Source: Plasmopara viticola (taxonomy: Eukaryota; Oomycota; Peronosporomycetes; Peronosporales; Peronosporaceae). From it: a stretch of DNA of 64,000 bases. The position numbers were made by a program, and so were the translations under genes. The stretch is taken from NCBI GenBank assembly GCA_001695595.3, contig MBPM02000031.1:496001-560000 (forward strand), read 5' to 3'. Positions 1 through 14,523 of the stretch are shown piece after piece. The notes below the pieces were generated by a model. The model ran no database searches. It was given only the letters and a program-made list of their open reading frames with translations, and was not told the origin of the DNA. Every line of letters starts with the position of its first letter. The first letter of the stretch is position 1.

Positions 1-2554
1 ATCAGGAGACATTATCGGTTAGCGGCTACTTTTATTTAGAAAGAAGATGCATCCGTCGTAGAGTGTGAGTGCATCCATCAGATGTTAGTGTTTTAAAGAA
101 GCATTTAGTGACGAAGTCAAGTCCCAAGAAGCAGAGGTTGTGGGTAATACAAATTTACTGGTGGATAAATTGTAATACTAATTACGGGTATCTAAATCCT
201 GCAAGAAAGTAGCATAGGCCTGCGGGACATAGTAGACACCAAGCTTCACAGGTGAGTGACAAAAGTCCACCAAGCATACCATAATTCCGCAGGAAGAGAA
301 CAAAATTGTGATGAATACTAAGTCGCAAGATTCTACGAGCGGCCCCGTGGCTGGTAAAGAGAACATATAAGCAGTAATTATCGATAACTTAACTGATCAT
401 CCTTCTTGGACATATAAACAGATCAAAATTTTAAGGTAAAGATGCCTTGGATTAGCTTTTTTGCGCTTTGGCCCCGAGATCGTACAAGGTCTCAAGAATA
501 TAGTAAGTTGATGTTCCTATAAATTACAAGATGTAGTGCTTGAGAAAACGACATTTTTTTGTAAGACTAACGAGTAAGATATGAGATAGGTTATACGTAA
601 GACATAGATTCACATGTAACTAGGCGATGGAAACAATTGCTTAAGCAATGTAAGCTCATTGGTGTCTTCTCCTCTAGCACATTGCGGAAGTAAAATTAGG
701 TGCGTTCATCACCAGCATTTGGCTCCTAAATATAAAGCCAAAAAAGATACTTTTTAGTATATTAGTAGACCATCCAGTGAAAAATGGTACCTGCTCACAT
801 ATTATTATAATTCAAAACGTATCACTTTAACAAGTTAAACAAGTGTACGCTCTACAATACACTAAATTTGGCAGATGACTAGTACCTTATCCGAATAAGT
901 CAGACGAATATACTTATAACGGCAGGTAGTGCACCAGCGTCATGATCTAACAGTGAAATTTACTGCTATAATAGCTTAAATAGCCTATTGACATTTAATG
1001 TCTTGGCTGCACAATAAATATGACGGATACGGGCTTTTGCTTAGGCTTTCTCAAGAAATATTTATGTCCATGGTACATTTTAAAAAAGCCCATCTAGGCC
1101 ACATCAGCTTACGTACACTTACAATCATTGTGCCAGTATCGACAAATATGGCTTTGTTACATATAAGTTTCAAAGCGGCGGCTGCTTTGTAAAATGTCTT
1201 CAAATTAAAGCAGTTCTCGAGAATATGAAAGCCGCATTGACTAGGCCTACGCCACGTTTCCATTTTATTAAAAAGATGCAGTTACCTGCGCATAAAATGG
1301 GCTGGTATGCAGATCCCGCAAAGCTCCATCCAGATCACTTTAGAAGAACACTGAGTTAAGCTATTAGGGCCAAAGCCATGATGCTTTAAGTAAAAACAAA
1401 GGAAGGTTTTGACATGCACCTGAAATAGCACTGCCAAAGGATACAAAAGCGTCAAACAATGTTTGCGACTCTTTTTTAATTTCGTTTTCATCTGTGCGCT
1501 GATGCAACACATTAGAATGATCATGAGAGACCCATCTCAGACAAGTCAGGATGCCGATTAAAAACTACCTAATTCATGACAGGTATTACTTGTCATGAAG
1601 ATCGAGATATACAAATATCAAATGTATTTTTTTCTTACGCTCTTTGTGAGTCTAATCAGACCTAGCTTAAGGATGGCATTGGATACGCTCTACTTGCCCC
1701 AGAAATGGCAAGATGGTTGCCTTTAATTGTAAAATAAAATCTTCGCGACAAATACAAGCCTAGCAAAGCTTTATGTACTTGCCGATGCAGAGCGAATTAT
1801 TATGTAGCCCAGATCAGCAGGCTCGAAAAATGTTAGTTGACGAGGAGGACAAAAGAATTTATCAATCATACAAATTGATGACAGCTTAAAGCTCTTAATG
1901 CGTTTCTTCATCGCAAGCAAGAAAACCGAAGTCTAATTGCTGACTTTTTAGCAGCACTCGAAATCGCATAGCTATGATTTACGAGGTAATCTACTAAAGT
2001 ATAGATTCATTTATAGATCAATAACGAGTCGTTGTTCTAGGCGACGAATACATGGCGTTCATTTTCCTTCTAAAGGTGTCAGCTTTTCACAAATCGAGAG
2101 ATTTGTTAGCGTTCTCAAATATAATTTATGACTACCACTTACCTTTGAAGTATATTTGTACTTTGGACATTCAGAAAGACATTCGAGTGTATGTCGAGCA
2201 TAATGCAAGTCTGTGGATGTGCTCGTCGCATTGTTATGTGCAAACTCAACCATATCCAAAAAGGTGACATCTCAGCGCAAATACTGCGTACTGTATTATA
2301 AACCGTACGGCAAATCCTATTTATTCGACCGTGTGCTCAAATCTGGACATTAACTAGCGTACTTTCACATTTTGAAAAGTAGCTGCTGAAACTTAGCGAT
2401 AAATCTCAGCCGACGTCATCGTGGCTGAAAAGCCAAAGTATTTCCATACCGTATCTGCCTTCATCCTTGCTTAATGCCTCCCGATTTTACTTGCTTCAGT
2501 AGGCACCAGATGAACTACCTTTCTTTGGTAGCGTACGAGTTCGTGTTGCCATTG

Positions 2555-2720
2555 ATTTCTGACAGGCCAAAGACAAAGTTGAAGCTAATGAAATCATAGC
2601 ATTTTTTCGGCACTGACACGATCTGACTACTAAAAAACAGGTTCGACTCTTTACATGGTGCCACTGGTCATCACATACTTGACCACGTACTTGTATATGT
2701 AGGTGCACCAATAGGCTGTG
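2555..2720. repeat. Degenerate interspersed repeat, copy 1
   Basis: This segment and 6730-6890 share blocks in the same order: a core around GGCCAAAGACAAA, a block ending GTGCCAC, and a block around CACATACTTG. Spacing between blocks is slightly different. Identity is low and indels break any frame, so both are probably remnants of one transposable element. I cannot name the family. Confidence 0.4.
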
Positions 2721-3071
2721 GAGACCGAGAGAAAACTTATTTTGGTCCGAATGAAGGCTGATGGAAGCATCGTGTTTCTTGGTGAGCAGGACAAGAGATG
2801 CTTTTTTCATTGGCTCAGATCGAAAGGATGTTTCCTTTGATAAATCTGAAAAAGTATCTATACTAAGGTGATAAAGCTGCTTGATACTCCAGAAACACTG
2901 CTAAAATTAAAATTGACTTTAAGAGTAAAGCAAAAAGCTGTTTCATTGGACCTGAAACGATTTCAAAATTGCATGAGTCGACGCACACAATCAATCTTCC
3001 CCGAATTTTTTTGCCATTATGAAGGACGTTCTGGAAGATTTTACAGTTCATGTCCTAATGTACCCTTCAGA

Positions 3072-3125
3072 AACCTCGCGTTGAGATCCGCGGCGGGCAA
3101 CCTCGCGTTGAGATCCGCGGCGGGC
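3072..3125. repeat. Perfect tandem repeat, 27 bp x 2
   Basis: Two identical head-to-tail 27-bp units (3072-3098 and 3099-3125) begin AACCTCGCG and end CGGCGGGC. The unit is GC-rich in an AT-rich setting and its length is a multiple of three. The surrounding frame is short and anonymous. A slippage duplication is the simplest explanation. Confidence 0.85.
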
Positions 3126-6100
3126 AAACAGTCTGTAACTCTAGCTCACCTTTTTCGCTAGGTCTCAAGGCCTGGATCGCCGCATAGAACCATGGCTTTA
3201 ATGCCAAGGCCGACCCAAGGAGCTATATCGAGACTGTACATTGGGTCGTGCACAAGCTGGTGCTTCTCATGTAGACGATGCAAGTCGCAGGCCTCCTGAG
3301 ACACACCCAAACCCGAAGGTATAGTGCATAGTGACACAGATGCGCATCAGCGGCTTCTTGCATAATGATGTGTCCACCATGCTTCGCAGAACTCGTGAAT
3401 GCTTCAAAACCAATTAATTTGCTCAAAGACCAACCATTACAACCCGAAAAAACATCATCGAGCTTTCTGTTATTAATCCAAGATTTTCTGGTTACACTTT
3501 GGATATGTTGAAACCCGCTCTTGAAGCCTACATTTCCAGAGTCTTACTTGGCGTTATTCCAAAACGAAAAAAACTTGAAGGTGAGCTGTCTCCAATCCAT
3601 TATGTGAGAAATCTATACTACAAAACACTGGAGATGGCATTTCTTAATATAGCTGGGTTTTACATTGTTATTCTAAAAAAAGGCTTATTAATTTTTCAAT
3701 ATGGCTCGTTCTTCTATCGAGTCATATTGCAACTAATGCTAGGAAGATCCCAAGCCCCCTCTAGACCACGTGCAAGCTACCGTTGACCCCAGGCTATTAC
3801 AACATCTCAAAGAGCAATTGGCTGTAGCGCGATAAGCACGCGCATAGATGCCGCAAGGTTGCGCTGAAACACCAACTCATAAACTATTGCTTCTCGTTTA
3901 CAAATGCAATACAGAGTGTGACCTCGAGAGGGACTGTCCAGAAAGGGGGGTCTATAGAAAACAGAGACTAGCGTTGGTAACTGGTGACAATCACCATCTA
4001 GAATCTTCACTCATCGCGCTGGTGGTTTTGGTCACTGGATATACCTGGAAGATGTACCGTGGATTGTTGCCTTTATAAACTGATTCCTTTTAGTCTTTGA
4101 ATTTTGCGACCTCATGCGTCGCCCTAGAAAACCTTAATCTTCGTTTCTTTTCGGATAAGGTCCTTTGCACGGTTATTGAGTCGGATTGCAAGTCAATTGA
4201 GACGTAACTCCGAGCAATAGAGCTGTTATGATAGCATCGGCGTTAAGCCAGAACTAATTCGCAGCCTCATGGGTATAAGTAGTCAGGCGAGTGGTTGATG
4301 GGGGACCTGTGACCTCCTTCATCATTTTCGCTGCCCAAAGTCGGAGGTTTCTGTGGATTACCAAACGAAGGAGAGTATTATTGTCGCATTCTATACCGCA
4401 GTAAAAAGTTCCTGTCTTTGGCTATTTACTTCTTTGGCTTGCCACCCACTACAGAGGTTTCGTCGAAACGGCAAGCAAAACGGTTCATCTGGGCGCAGTC
4501 TTTGGATTAGACGCGACCAAGACTGGTATTGGGGCTGCGAAACCTTAACAAGCTGAAAAAGAATTCTCAAAGTTGGTTTGATCATCGCAAGATTGCTTTG
4601 CTTACTAGCAACCTCTTTCGCGATTTTTTCGACAACTTGCCTCTTGCAAAAACAAACAGCTTAATAGTGCTGGATACTAACAATCACCGTAATTTCTTGG
4701 CTATTTGAGCCTAAGGCCGCGCCTGCCACAAAGACTTGTTCTTACATCAAAGTCTGTACCGGCAGTAAAGGTTGCGCGTGCGCAAAACAGTGGTTTTTTC
4801 GCTAAATCGGTTCGTGAGCAAGAGAGGCTATAATCGAGCTTCTTTCTCCACTGCGACAGCAACTGCGAGCCTGTTGCGCTCTCGCATCTGCTTGTCCTTA
4901 GATACTTCTGCCTTTAAAGAAAGCATACGACAAAAGCTGCGTGCGCTCTAGCAAACGCTAGCCATGCTCTTTGTTTAAAAGGTGCAAAGAAGCATCACCA
5001 ACTATATAGCAACGATGTATCTCCCAAAAGATGCTGAGACGGTCGTCAGACCCAGCGGTTATTGGCCAAGATTAAAGGCTTAACCTGGAATGCTCTAGCT
5101 GAATCGGTCACCAATAGAATTAGCCAGCAGAAGAGAGTAAAATGAAAGACAAACACGCTCGCTACATCTCTTGTGTGGGTCCAGTGGCGAAAGTCACTAG
5201 CATATTGGGCAAAAGGCTATGTAATTTGTTTGTCGTCGTACCGACACAAAAAGCCGTGCCGTGAGGATTCGATTTGGTTTCTGGACCAAACGTACTATTC
5301 GAAAAAAAGAGGCATCTTTCATCCAGCCGATGCACGCCTCGGCGCCACAAGCAAACGCATCTGTTTTTAATGACACGAGTGCACTCTGGAGACTGATGAT
5401 TTTTTGGTGAATAGAAAAAAATGGATCAGAAAAAAAATATGTGTCCCATCCTGTATTACGGTGGCCATGTGCATGCTTTCACCTTCACATCAAGTTTGGT
5501 GAAGGGTTCTATTCGGTGTCGGCAGCAGCTTGAAGGAAAGGATGGCTTGTACTTAATCTGAGAAGCACTTCAATACGCCTTCGCACTGTTACCACCACAA
5601 ATCCATCGAACAATCTATTTAAGGGTTAAGATTAAACTTAGGGCTGACAAGCTGAATTATAACCACATTGGATAAAGTAGTTTACGATCGTCTATTCTGT
5701 TGCAAAGTACCAAAAGTGGCACCGGGAATGTCACAGGTATAAAAATAATCTTATCATACAGCCCAAATTCCGCGCATGCTTATGAAGTACCCATTGCTTT
5801 TAATTTTAGAATGCAAAACATTCAGGCATTCGATTTCAGCGGATATCACAAGTTCTGTGGCACTAGATAACCGCGCCACCTCACATTAATAGCTAAGCAC
5901 TTATAACAAATTTTCTGCTTCAAAAATAATTTTTAGATAGAAATATCTCCGGCTTTGGTGGTGGTTGAGAAAAAATTCCCTCGCTCAGACTTGCGTTTCT
6001 TATGAAGAGTAGACTTTGCGCGACCGAATGTTTTTACTCAAAATTGCGTCTGGTTCGTCCCTGACGGTCGGGATGCAACTTCTTTGGGATGACCTAAGTA

Positions 6101-6729
6101 TGTGAGATCTTTAGGAGAATGATAGCACTCCGTATTGGCAGCAAGACTGAGGAGTCGAGTACCAATGAGCCTAAACAATGTGAATGGCCGGCTAATTGCG
6201 GAGCTCATCCCGATGAGAAACAACTTTCTGACGTAATTTATAGGTTTTGCACTTTGAATCATGTTGGTCGATCCGACCGTGAAGTCCATGACTTCATCTG
6301 CTTTGAAAAACAAGCCGAGTAGTTGGGTGTCTCGGTCCATGTATGCAGAAGGATACAAGGTCGTTTGGTGAATGCATTCATCGCATAAATATGAGCTAAT
6401 TAATCGATTGATGGGGTTCTTCAGAACCACGCTAGCCGAAAGATTTATCAAGCTAAAACACATACTGCGTAGTATGTTCTTAATCTTGGTAGTTTTTTTC
6501 GGCCAAGCATGTCATTGAATCTCGACCACAACTAGTGATTTTCCTATCTAAAGTCGCATTTGCTCAAACACAGCAATCGAATCTGCAGCTGATACCATTG
6601 TGGCCGATAAATTATGGTATTAAAATATCGTATCCATAAGCAGCCTTGCTTAATTTTTCTCCACTTCTACCTTTTAAATACCAAAAACGCAATCTCGTTG
6701 GGCAGCAAACGATAATTCTTATGTCCATA

Positions 6730-6890
6730 TTGCCAGTATTTTCTGACTGGCCAAAGACAAAATCAAGGCTTATGACATCTAACAATTCAACAATTTGGGC
6801 TAGCGCTGTTGAGTACCCGTCGAGTAAGTAGCAAATTCAGCCCTTTATTCAGTGCCACATACTTGGCCACTAACGTGTACATATAAGACT
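6730..6890. repeat. Degenerate interspersed repeat, copy 2
   Basis: This is the partner of 2555-2720. It carries the same ordered blocks (GGCCAAAGACAAAA, then GTGCCACATACTTGGCCAC). Direct orientation relative to copy 1 suggests dispersed fragments of the same decayed element. Confidence 0.4.
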
Positions 6891-7736
6891 GTCAGTACTG
6901 GGAAAAAGATCGGCTCAAATTGAAGGGTCATGTACTCACAAAGTATATTGTACTACACGTTATTGTCGCTTGAAGCAACAACTTGTATCTGTCTGTCGAA
7001 TCCATTTTAAAGTAAATCATATTATCGGTCCATCATAGCGATGCGATTGCAAGCGTCGTCGGAGAGGCAGCAACTTGACTTGAATTTTATTTCTTCTAAT
7101 TGAGAATCAAATTAAGGGCTAGAAGCTGACATCAGTTAAATATGTCTGACAGACGTTTTTGTCCATCCTAGTAAGGAAAAACCTTATTCTGCTGCTCTAA
7201 GCCTTTTCATAATCTGGTCTGCGCTGCCATGTTTATTGAGTTTTCAAACATTGTAGATTTAATCTTTCCCGATTATACGTGGAATACAAACTTCTCAATG
7301 CATACAAGCTGTCTCGTCATTCTTGGGACAAGTGGGGCGTCTCTATTGCCATTTTTAAGGTGTAAGAGCTGAATAGACCCACAGAAAGCGCAGAGCTTAA
7401 GGAGTGCATTTAAAATTTCACAGCTTAAGCTCCATGATAAATAGTTATTATTGCGAGCAAGATACTTCTGATAGGTGGCCCAAGTCACCTGGGCTTGTTT
7501 TTATCATAATTATTTTGACTAAGTTGCAGTAGCGCACGGATGCAAACGTAATAAAAGCGTAGCAAACATCGCTTAACCGCCTTATCTCCTTCAATATAGC
7601 CAATTCGGGAGCCTACGACATTCTTTTATAGATGGTATCAAAAGTATGCTGGTGTTGGCTCTCCAGTTTCACTCATATTCTTCTATTTCGATAGAGCTTT
7701 GCGAGACTCGTATAGCCGAGTGCTGGTACTGGGCTA

Positions 7737-7797
7737 GGCCTTACCACCTCTTCACATTTCTTATAAAAGAAATGTGAAAAGTGGCGTAAGCAAGGCC
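7737..7797. repeat. Imperfect inverted repeat, about 26-bp arms, 4-nt loop
   Basis: The left arm starts GGCCTTACC and runs to CACATTTCTT. After the loop ATAA the right arm AAGAAATGTG... returns to AAGGCC with a few mismatches and a small indel. The inner part of the stem is perfect. No gene lies near, so it could be a foldback or MITE remnant. Confidence 0.65.
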
Positions 7798-10700
7798 GAG
7801 GCGGCTCTCATTTTCTTGCGGTCTGTTCTTAATGTAAGGTTAATTACAAAGCAGCCGTGGCTATCTATCTACTTTGAAGCAAAGCCTCATTTGTTTTCCT
7901 GGTACAAAGTAAAAAAGTTTGACTTGCCGACTACTTTTCTTCATGACGGCTGTGGGCGAATATTCCATCAAAGTATTTTCGAATATAAGCCTGAAATGGT
8001 CGAAACATAAAAGGCGCAGATTAGCTCATCATTCGTTATAAAAAATAATTTTCACATTGCTTTGGATATAAAGGGCTAATGATGAGAAGGTAGCAAGAAG
8101 AATGAAACTGCAAATAAGGGTGAACTATTAATTATTTTCGCCGCAGCACTGTATACGAGCTTGGGAGGCTTAATGTATCCGCCATGGCGCTTTCATGTGG
8201 GCCGGATCGTGTCTTGGCTAATCATTATAATCTTAAGCTCTAACGATGAGCAAATCGTCGGGCATACAAATTAGTTGCCTACTCAAAGCCTATAATGCGA
8301 CTTTATTGCAGGTGAAGATTTTAGAGTCTAGGGTCAGTATCTCGACTGTGACTGCAGATGCATTGCTATAATCGTGCAGACGGTGTGGAATCAGTCCTTC
8401 TAGCCTTAATCGCTGTATTCAATGACAAAGGCTTCAAAACACGATGATCCAATCAGCCGTAAAAAAATTATCGGTCATAACAATAGAGTGATGGCCCAAC
8501 TTGTACAAGCTGAAGCCCAGGGAAAAGCGCCTGTTAGAGGGTCCGACCCACAGCGTACACGCTAGCTCCTTTGAAAAGCATGCCAGAACCGTCTATCTGT
8601 TAGAATATCATTAGCTTCGACTTTAGGATTAACTTGTCAATTGTTGATGACAGCACGAGTATAGACACGTCTGTTTTTAGTATAGAACAGAGCGGTTTCT
8701 ACGTGTTCCAGCCATAGCAAAAGGCAAAACTATTTGTGGGTACAGTATTTAGAAAATATAGCCTTCTGGCTACGAAAGTGTCGAATGCGATTAATCGCTG
8801 TGATAAGAAGAAGCCGTTGCAACATATGGGAAGCATCGTCGATATCAGATCAAGAAAACACCAATTGTGTGCTTGAACTTACACTAAGGAGTAATTAGGG
8901 TTTGATGCCATGATCGTGGACCGATAAGCGATCCATTGTGTAAGTCTCACCTAACAATACCGCCAGCAGATTTATAAACATAACATTTTTTTGATAAAAA
9001 TCAGCTGAGTCTCCCAAGCAGTCACTAAACATTCGAAGCACGAGTGCTATTGAAGTCAGTAGGTGAATACTCGAAGAATGTCGTTTTGCATGTTATTTAT
9101 TTGAAACCATGTGTATACAAATCAGACTTATGGTTTGTAGAAGCTGGCTAGAAGTAACCGGCAGGGCAAGGGGTCGCACCAGCTTAACATAAGCAAGTGT
9201 ATTCTTGGATACATGTAGAAAAGAAAGTCCAAGGAGTCATATCGATAATAAAAAAAGAAACGTTCGAGCTAAGAATTTACCACACAAAGAGATGAGTTCT
9301 TTTTCAGCAAGATTTTTTTTTCGTTGGACAGTACACGACCTCGAAAAGCCATAAGTCGTCTCACACTTCTAACTTAGTCAAGACGATGTTGACGCAGTAG
9401 TCTTTTATGAAAGGCCATTTGCGAGGTTCTTCGAATTTTAAGGCCCAACGTCGATTGCAGAGGCAGTCTCTACAAGCGAATAGAAATTGTGGCATGTATA
9501 GACTTTACCGGCCTTTATTGCTCCTTTAATGAACTCAGTCGTAGAGACATAAGCCACTTTTATTGTACAGATTCTCTTGGAAGCCGAAGCAACCGTCTAC
9601 AAAGTTGTCGTGATCAGCTTGAATTGACCCAAGCGACCGGCAGCTTTTTTCACTGCATGTCTGCTTATCGTCTAGACTAAACCAGCTATCTGCACAAAAG
9701 TCGAATATGTTGGAAAACAATCAATCTTCATTAATTTTGTATGAATCAAGTTTAATTGTAAGATGATGTAGTAAGATCTTACACAAAGCCGAGCATACGT
9801 GGTAAAAGCTAGTCTATTGGTAAAAAACCGTAGAATGGTGGTACATAATGCAAGCAATTTATCGGTACCGATTCCGGTGTGCATATTAAGATTATCTGAG
9901 GAACACCGAGATAAATGAAGACCCTACCTTAATTGAAGATTCTAATTTTAAGCATACACATAGGACCAATTATTCAATATTGAGCTATGTAAAAAAAGTC
10001 TTGCAGCCTCAATTGAACAAGGAAGATTGTATCGCTTCCTACTCATCTCCTCTGTGCAAGGTAATGTACACAGACAAGAAATTGAGATGAACCGCGTCCA
10101 CCCGCCATGCTTGGTCAAATCACTTATCCAAATTAGTAAATATTTACATCTTGCTCATATAGCTGGTAGACCATGACCAATAAAATACGTGGAGGGTAAG
10201 TGCAACGTCGATCTTATCCCGCGTGACAAGGCTGATGTCATGTAACAAAACTTTGTGAACTCCACGATAAAGCCATACATTGGATCAAGGATCTCACCCT
10301 TATGATTAACAATCAGGGTAAAAAATAATCAATTAATAATTAAAACGCACGATCGACGAATAGATCGGGATAGATCCGATCAATTATCACGCGCTGGTAC
10401 ATCATCAAGATCGCGGCAGACCGGGTCAGCAATCCACATGTTCACGTTCTGGTATCTCATCGATCAATTTGAGCTATTAGATCGGACCCAATCTTAGGAG
10501 TCACCAGTTGATGACGATTCAATTACATTGCCAAAGAACCAATTGATCAATCTGCGTTGATCCAGCTTTACATATCAGTTGTAGGTTCCGATCTCGTCAG
10601 TCGTGTTACCAATCTCATTTATCAAATCATCTGCTAGTTCGCGCTCAGCGTTATACCGAAAACCGAATTATTCTCGCAGATACAAATATCACATGGATAT

Positions 10701-12957
10701 GAGCAATAAAACACAATATAAAGGAGAAACATCTCCACCATGGAAGCAAGAAAACTTTTTTTCTACATATAGACGCAAGTATACAATGATCAACATACTG
10801 GTGCAGGGTAATCCGAAGAATGGCAATGACGTTTGTATATAAAGCGTAATTCATTTGATTTTCTACGAATACCTATTTTCGAAATCAAAAACATTGGAGG
10901 CCAGAGCTCTATCGCAAAATAGGGTATTTGGTGCACAAATATCAACATGGTTACAGCGTGACAATAAATTTTGAGAAGATGAATGAGTATCATAGCCGGC
11001 CACATTTGTAATAGCACATGAAATGTAAACGTCTTGGTATTGCAGCATTTGACAAGGTATTGCCTGATGAGGACATCGCACGTGTGGATGACGCTAGCAC
11101 AAGATCATCTGACACAGATAAAAGAAAGTCACCTAACGGAATGAAGATGCGGTAGCCAAGGATTGAATATATTTCAAAACTGACAGTTTAGGTCGTAGGC
11201 TTTACTCTCAATGTTGCTAAGAAGATTGTTGTTGCCATAATTGTAATTTTCGATGATACAAAAGGCAATAAAATATCAATACAGTTTAAGTGAAGTTGTG
11301 AAATCGAAGCTGGTGATGCAAAATTGAGCTCACTTATCGATGCACTGGCTAGCCTTGATAGAATATCCGTTGCCAGTAAGTCTTTCTAAGCTTTTGATTA
11401 AATAGCGGACACGTTTGTAAAAAAAGGCAGGATGAGCGCGGCCCAAAGCCAGAAACAGGTATATACATATATTGAGTGGCGGCAAAACGACAATAAGTCC
11501 AAAAATTATTAGAAGTGGTGATTTTAAGTTCGTGAATCTGTAAAAGCAGAAAGGGCTTACAATACGTACAAGAAAGACTTTTTAAGTACACGGATAGTGA
11601 AATCTTAAAGCTTCGAGCCTCGGTAATGAGGGTAAAATCTCACTTTTAATTGAGCCGGGTGCATGCACCGAGGAGTCAAATAAAAAGTACTCTGGTAGAT
11701 TACATAAATGTATGATTTTGAAGCCTGATCAAATCGGTCTATCTCATGATCATGGCAATCCAGTGCTACGTGAGGGTCAGTACCATTCATCAAATGCGGT
11801 AAAAGTTATAAGACTTAACAATGCACATGTCGATTTGTTTTTGCGAAGTTGATAAGTGTGTGCACAACGATGTAAGCACATTTATGTAAATCTAGTGAAT
11901 ACAGACGCCATGAGCGCATTAGTTTTCTTATCAAAAAAGGATTCGAATTTAGTGCTGAATTACATCGACTATGACCGGCAAGGTCACTTAAAAAGTCTCG
12001 CAGGAGCTTGAGATGAAAAACGTGAGGAGAAACATTTGCCATTTAGGAGAGCAGAAAAATTTTTATTTAGCTCATGATAATGAGTTAGCTCATATCTCTC
12101 GTCGTGTAAGTCGCTTTTTTTAAGATCTCTAAAGTTTTCTTACCCGCAACTGATGCTCCTTTACCAATCTGGGAAACCCGTAACCAGAGTGAAGGTAGGT
12201 ATGACATCAAATCGAGATTGCTAGGAATCATGGGTGATGAAAATAATGTCGGAAGCCTTTGATTTATGCAGACATAGCTGCGTATATTATTCTAGCTTTC
12301 TATGTCTTGCGGATCTGTACCGCTCGCTTACAATTTTTTTGCCTGAGGCTGCCAATAGCATATCACCCTATTTTTAAAAGCTTTACCTTCGCCGTTTGTC
12401 ACTGCCAATCCTCTGTTATCCAACAAAGAAGATTTACAAGACTTTGTTGCATTGCCTCGTAGAGATATTAGCACCTTAATTTCCTCCTTTACTTATTTCG
12501 AGGGAGTTGCACCGATCAAGGTTTCCTTCAAAAAAGCCTCACATAGGCAGTGAAAGCAGCGGGAACTGCCTTGCTCGGTAAATTATTAAGGCTAGATCCG
12601 AGTCAGCAGATTAAATGCACTTATAGAACGAATAGGTGCTTATTCGTGAAAGTTGATATATGGCTGTACACATTTTTACAAGCAATCTGAATCGCTTCTT
12701 CAGACGTTCCTGCCTGCATTTATGAGATCAACCGCGAGGCGAGCCCACCCGACCGTCCATGTTTACAGTCACCTTAAATCGCTCAAGGATTGGCGACTTT
12801 CATTTGTAATTCAAGCGTTTTCTCCTTTGTGCCATGATTATGCTATCAAAGTTCACACCCACATTGCTTACAGACATGAAAGCGTGTGCGCTGGCGAAAC
12901 TCAAAGCTCGGAGAAAGCACGTTGCTTTTCCATTTATTCTGCGACATGGATACTTTT

Positions 12958-13636
12958 CGTAGCGGGTTGTCTCTGCACACTCTCCACATTGCATATGAAG
13001 CTAGGATCCATGGTTATATTTCATGTATAGGCAGGATATGTGACGCGCGTCATCACCTAGACGTGCGTCACCGTGCCTCTTTATGATTGGCTGATATTTG
13101 GTACGCAGCCCACATCCAGCCAATCATGAGCCAACTTTTGCACGCACCTACCTAAAAGCTCCTACGTGTTGTTTATCAAGTTCGGGTGCGCCTTCTATAT
13201 TGTGTAGAAGGCTTCCACCTGAAGCTTTGGTACTTGACGTTCCAGATTCTACGCGCACAGCCAAGACGTATCTGTGGCCGCACAGCATGTTAGCGCTTCT
13301 AAAGAATAAAAATACGCTTAGTTGTTGCTCTATCGCTACCTCCACTCGTCCAAGCAGAACTTGGGCCAGAAACAAGATTGATTAATCCACCAGTAGTCGC
13401 GCCGCCATCACCAAGCAGATCAATATTACCTCCAGTCCCGACCTTGGACATCCAACCAGATATTTTCACAGCACCGCCGGTGACCGAGTTCATTCAAGAA
13501 GTAGCTGAGGCACTGCGATCACAACACTATATATTAATGGTCGGGAGGTCTCCACGTCCCACCGGTAATAAAACAAAGTTGAATTTACTTCTTTTGAGTA
13601 ACGTGCAAGACAGTAACGGGCTCTAGGCCCGTTACA
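12958..13636 (-). mobile_element. Solo LTR, reverse orientation, with 394-bp insert
   Basis: Read on the minus strand this is an LTR that starts TGTAACGGGCC at 13636 and ends CCCGCTACG at 12958. It aligns with the solo LTR at 14524-14810 over both ends (13535-13636 and 12958-13140). The outer flanks are CTTTT (12953-12957) and CTTTC (13637-13641), a 4/5 match to a target duplication. The middle segment, 13141-13534, is absent from the other copy. The LTR tip is palindromic (TAACGGGC...GCCCGTTA). The TG-start and 5-bp target duplication fit a Ty3/gypsy or copia LTR; family not resolved. Confidence 0.75.
13141..13534 (-). pseudogene. Gene fragment inserted in solo LTR (Gly/Thr/Ser-rich repeat protein)
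   Basis: This roughly 394-bp segment interrupts the LTR at 12958-13636. On the minus strand, 13493-13299 encodes about 64 residues rich in T-G-G, S-G-G and L-L-G-type motifs (for example TGGAVKISG, GTGGNIDLLG, ATTGGLINL). A neighbouring frame continues with S-G-T-S-S...A-S-G-G-S. The pattern is that of repetitive, beta-rich extracellular proteins built from TGG/SGG repeats. Both frames are short and frameshifted, so this is a fragment, not a gene. Capture by a retroelement or an insertion by another mobile element would both explain it. Confidence 0.5.
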
Positions 13637-14523
13637 CTTTCATGTGTGAGCAACCAGCTTTTTAGCCCGACCTCCCAGGTATGAGAGTACGAACGCCACG
13701 CGTATCAAATCATGCGTGGGAATGGCGTCATCACTTTATTTTAACGGGCAATTGTCTTACAATTTTCGTCAAAGTGGGAAATCAAAGTCTCATCGGCTTG
13801 AGGCTTTACTGTCAGTACTACAAAAACTCGTGCTGCCTTAGCCCTCGAGTGTAGCTTTGCTAAAAACAAAAGCTCAAACACTATGACGCGTTTCAGCTGT
13901 TTGGCAATAGGGAGGGTTGCGAATAAAGCTGCCTCCTTAGGTCCATAGGAACCAGCAAGCTTTTCGAGGAGTGTAAACCGCTTGTCCGGCTATGGTTCTT
14001 CTCATCCCTCAACCTTTGCGAGGCTCAGATAGCCAATTTACCCGTGTAAGCATGAGATCGATTTTAAATGTGACAGGGTCACACAGCAAGTTGCACAGAT
14101 GGGTGTACACATGGAAAAACGGTCTTCCAGTGACAAGTTTGCTGGTATTGGTATGATTTTCGCTTCGAGTGCGAAAGGTCCGGGTTCAGTTTCCGGTGAG
14201 GCCCCAAGTCTGAAAACATCTTTGCTGATACATTCTTTTGCAGCAGCAGCGTGCGAGGATCTTACTTCGTTAAACCTTTATTGTCGACTTTAATATGATG
14301 CTTGCCTTGTTCGCGTATTGCTTTTGAAAGGACGTTAGCATTTTGTTTGAGCGATCTCATGACACCTTCGGATAGACGTTATTGTATTGCAATTAAAATG
14401 TTCGTAAATATACTAGACACAGTAAAGAAACTTGGAGAAGTCAGGGATTAGCATTAGGGGAATACTGCAGCGAAATGGCGGACGGAAGATTGTCAGTATG
14501 TACCTATAATTTGGTGCTTTGCT
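13637..14523. other. Interval between two inverted solo LTRs
   Basis: About 890 bp with no convincing coding frame. A block near 13659-13680 resembles the CCCGACCTCCC part of the neighbouring LTRs, so small LTR-derived pieces may be scattered here. Nothing else recognised. Confidence 0.5.

Larger units (their letters stand above)
1..12957. other. Gene-poor tract of decayed repeats
   Basis: I find no open frame here longer than about 140 codons, and none of the short frames shows a recognisable domain. Stops are dense in all six frames. Base composition is AT-rich, and segments resemble each other at low identity (2555-2720 and 6730-6890), as expected of old transposon copies broken by many indels. 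The reading frames at 2496-2810, 6038-6463 and 12653-13030 have no family signature that I recognise. I treat the interval as intergenic repeat desert. A repeat-library search could assign parts of it to copia or gypsy families. Confidence 0.6.
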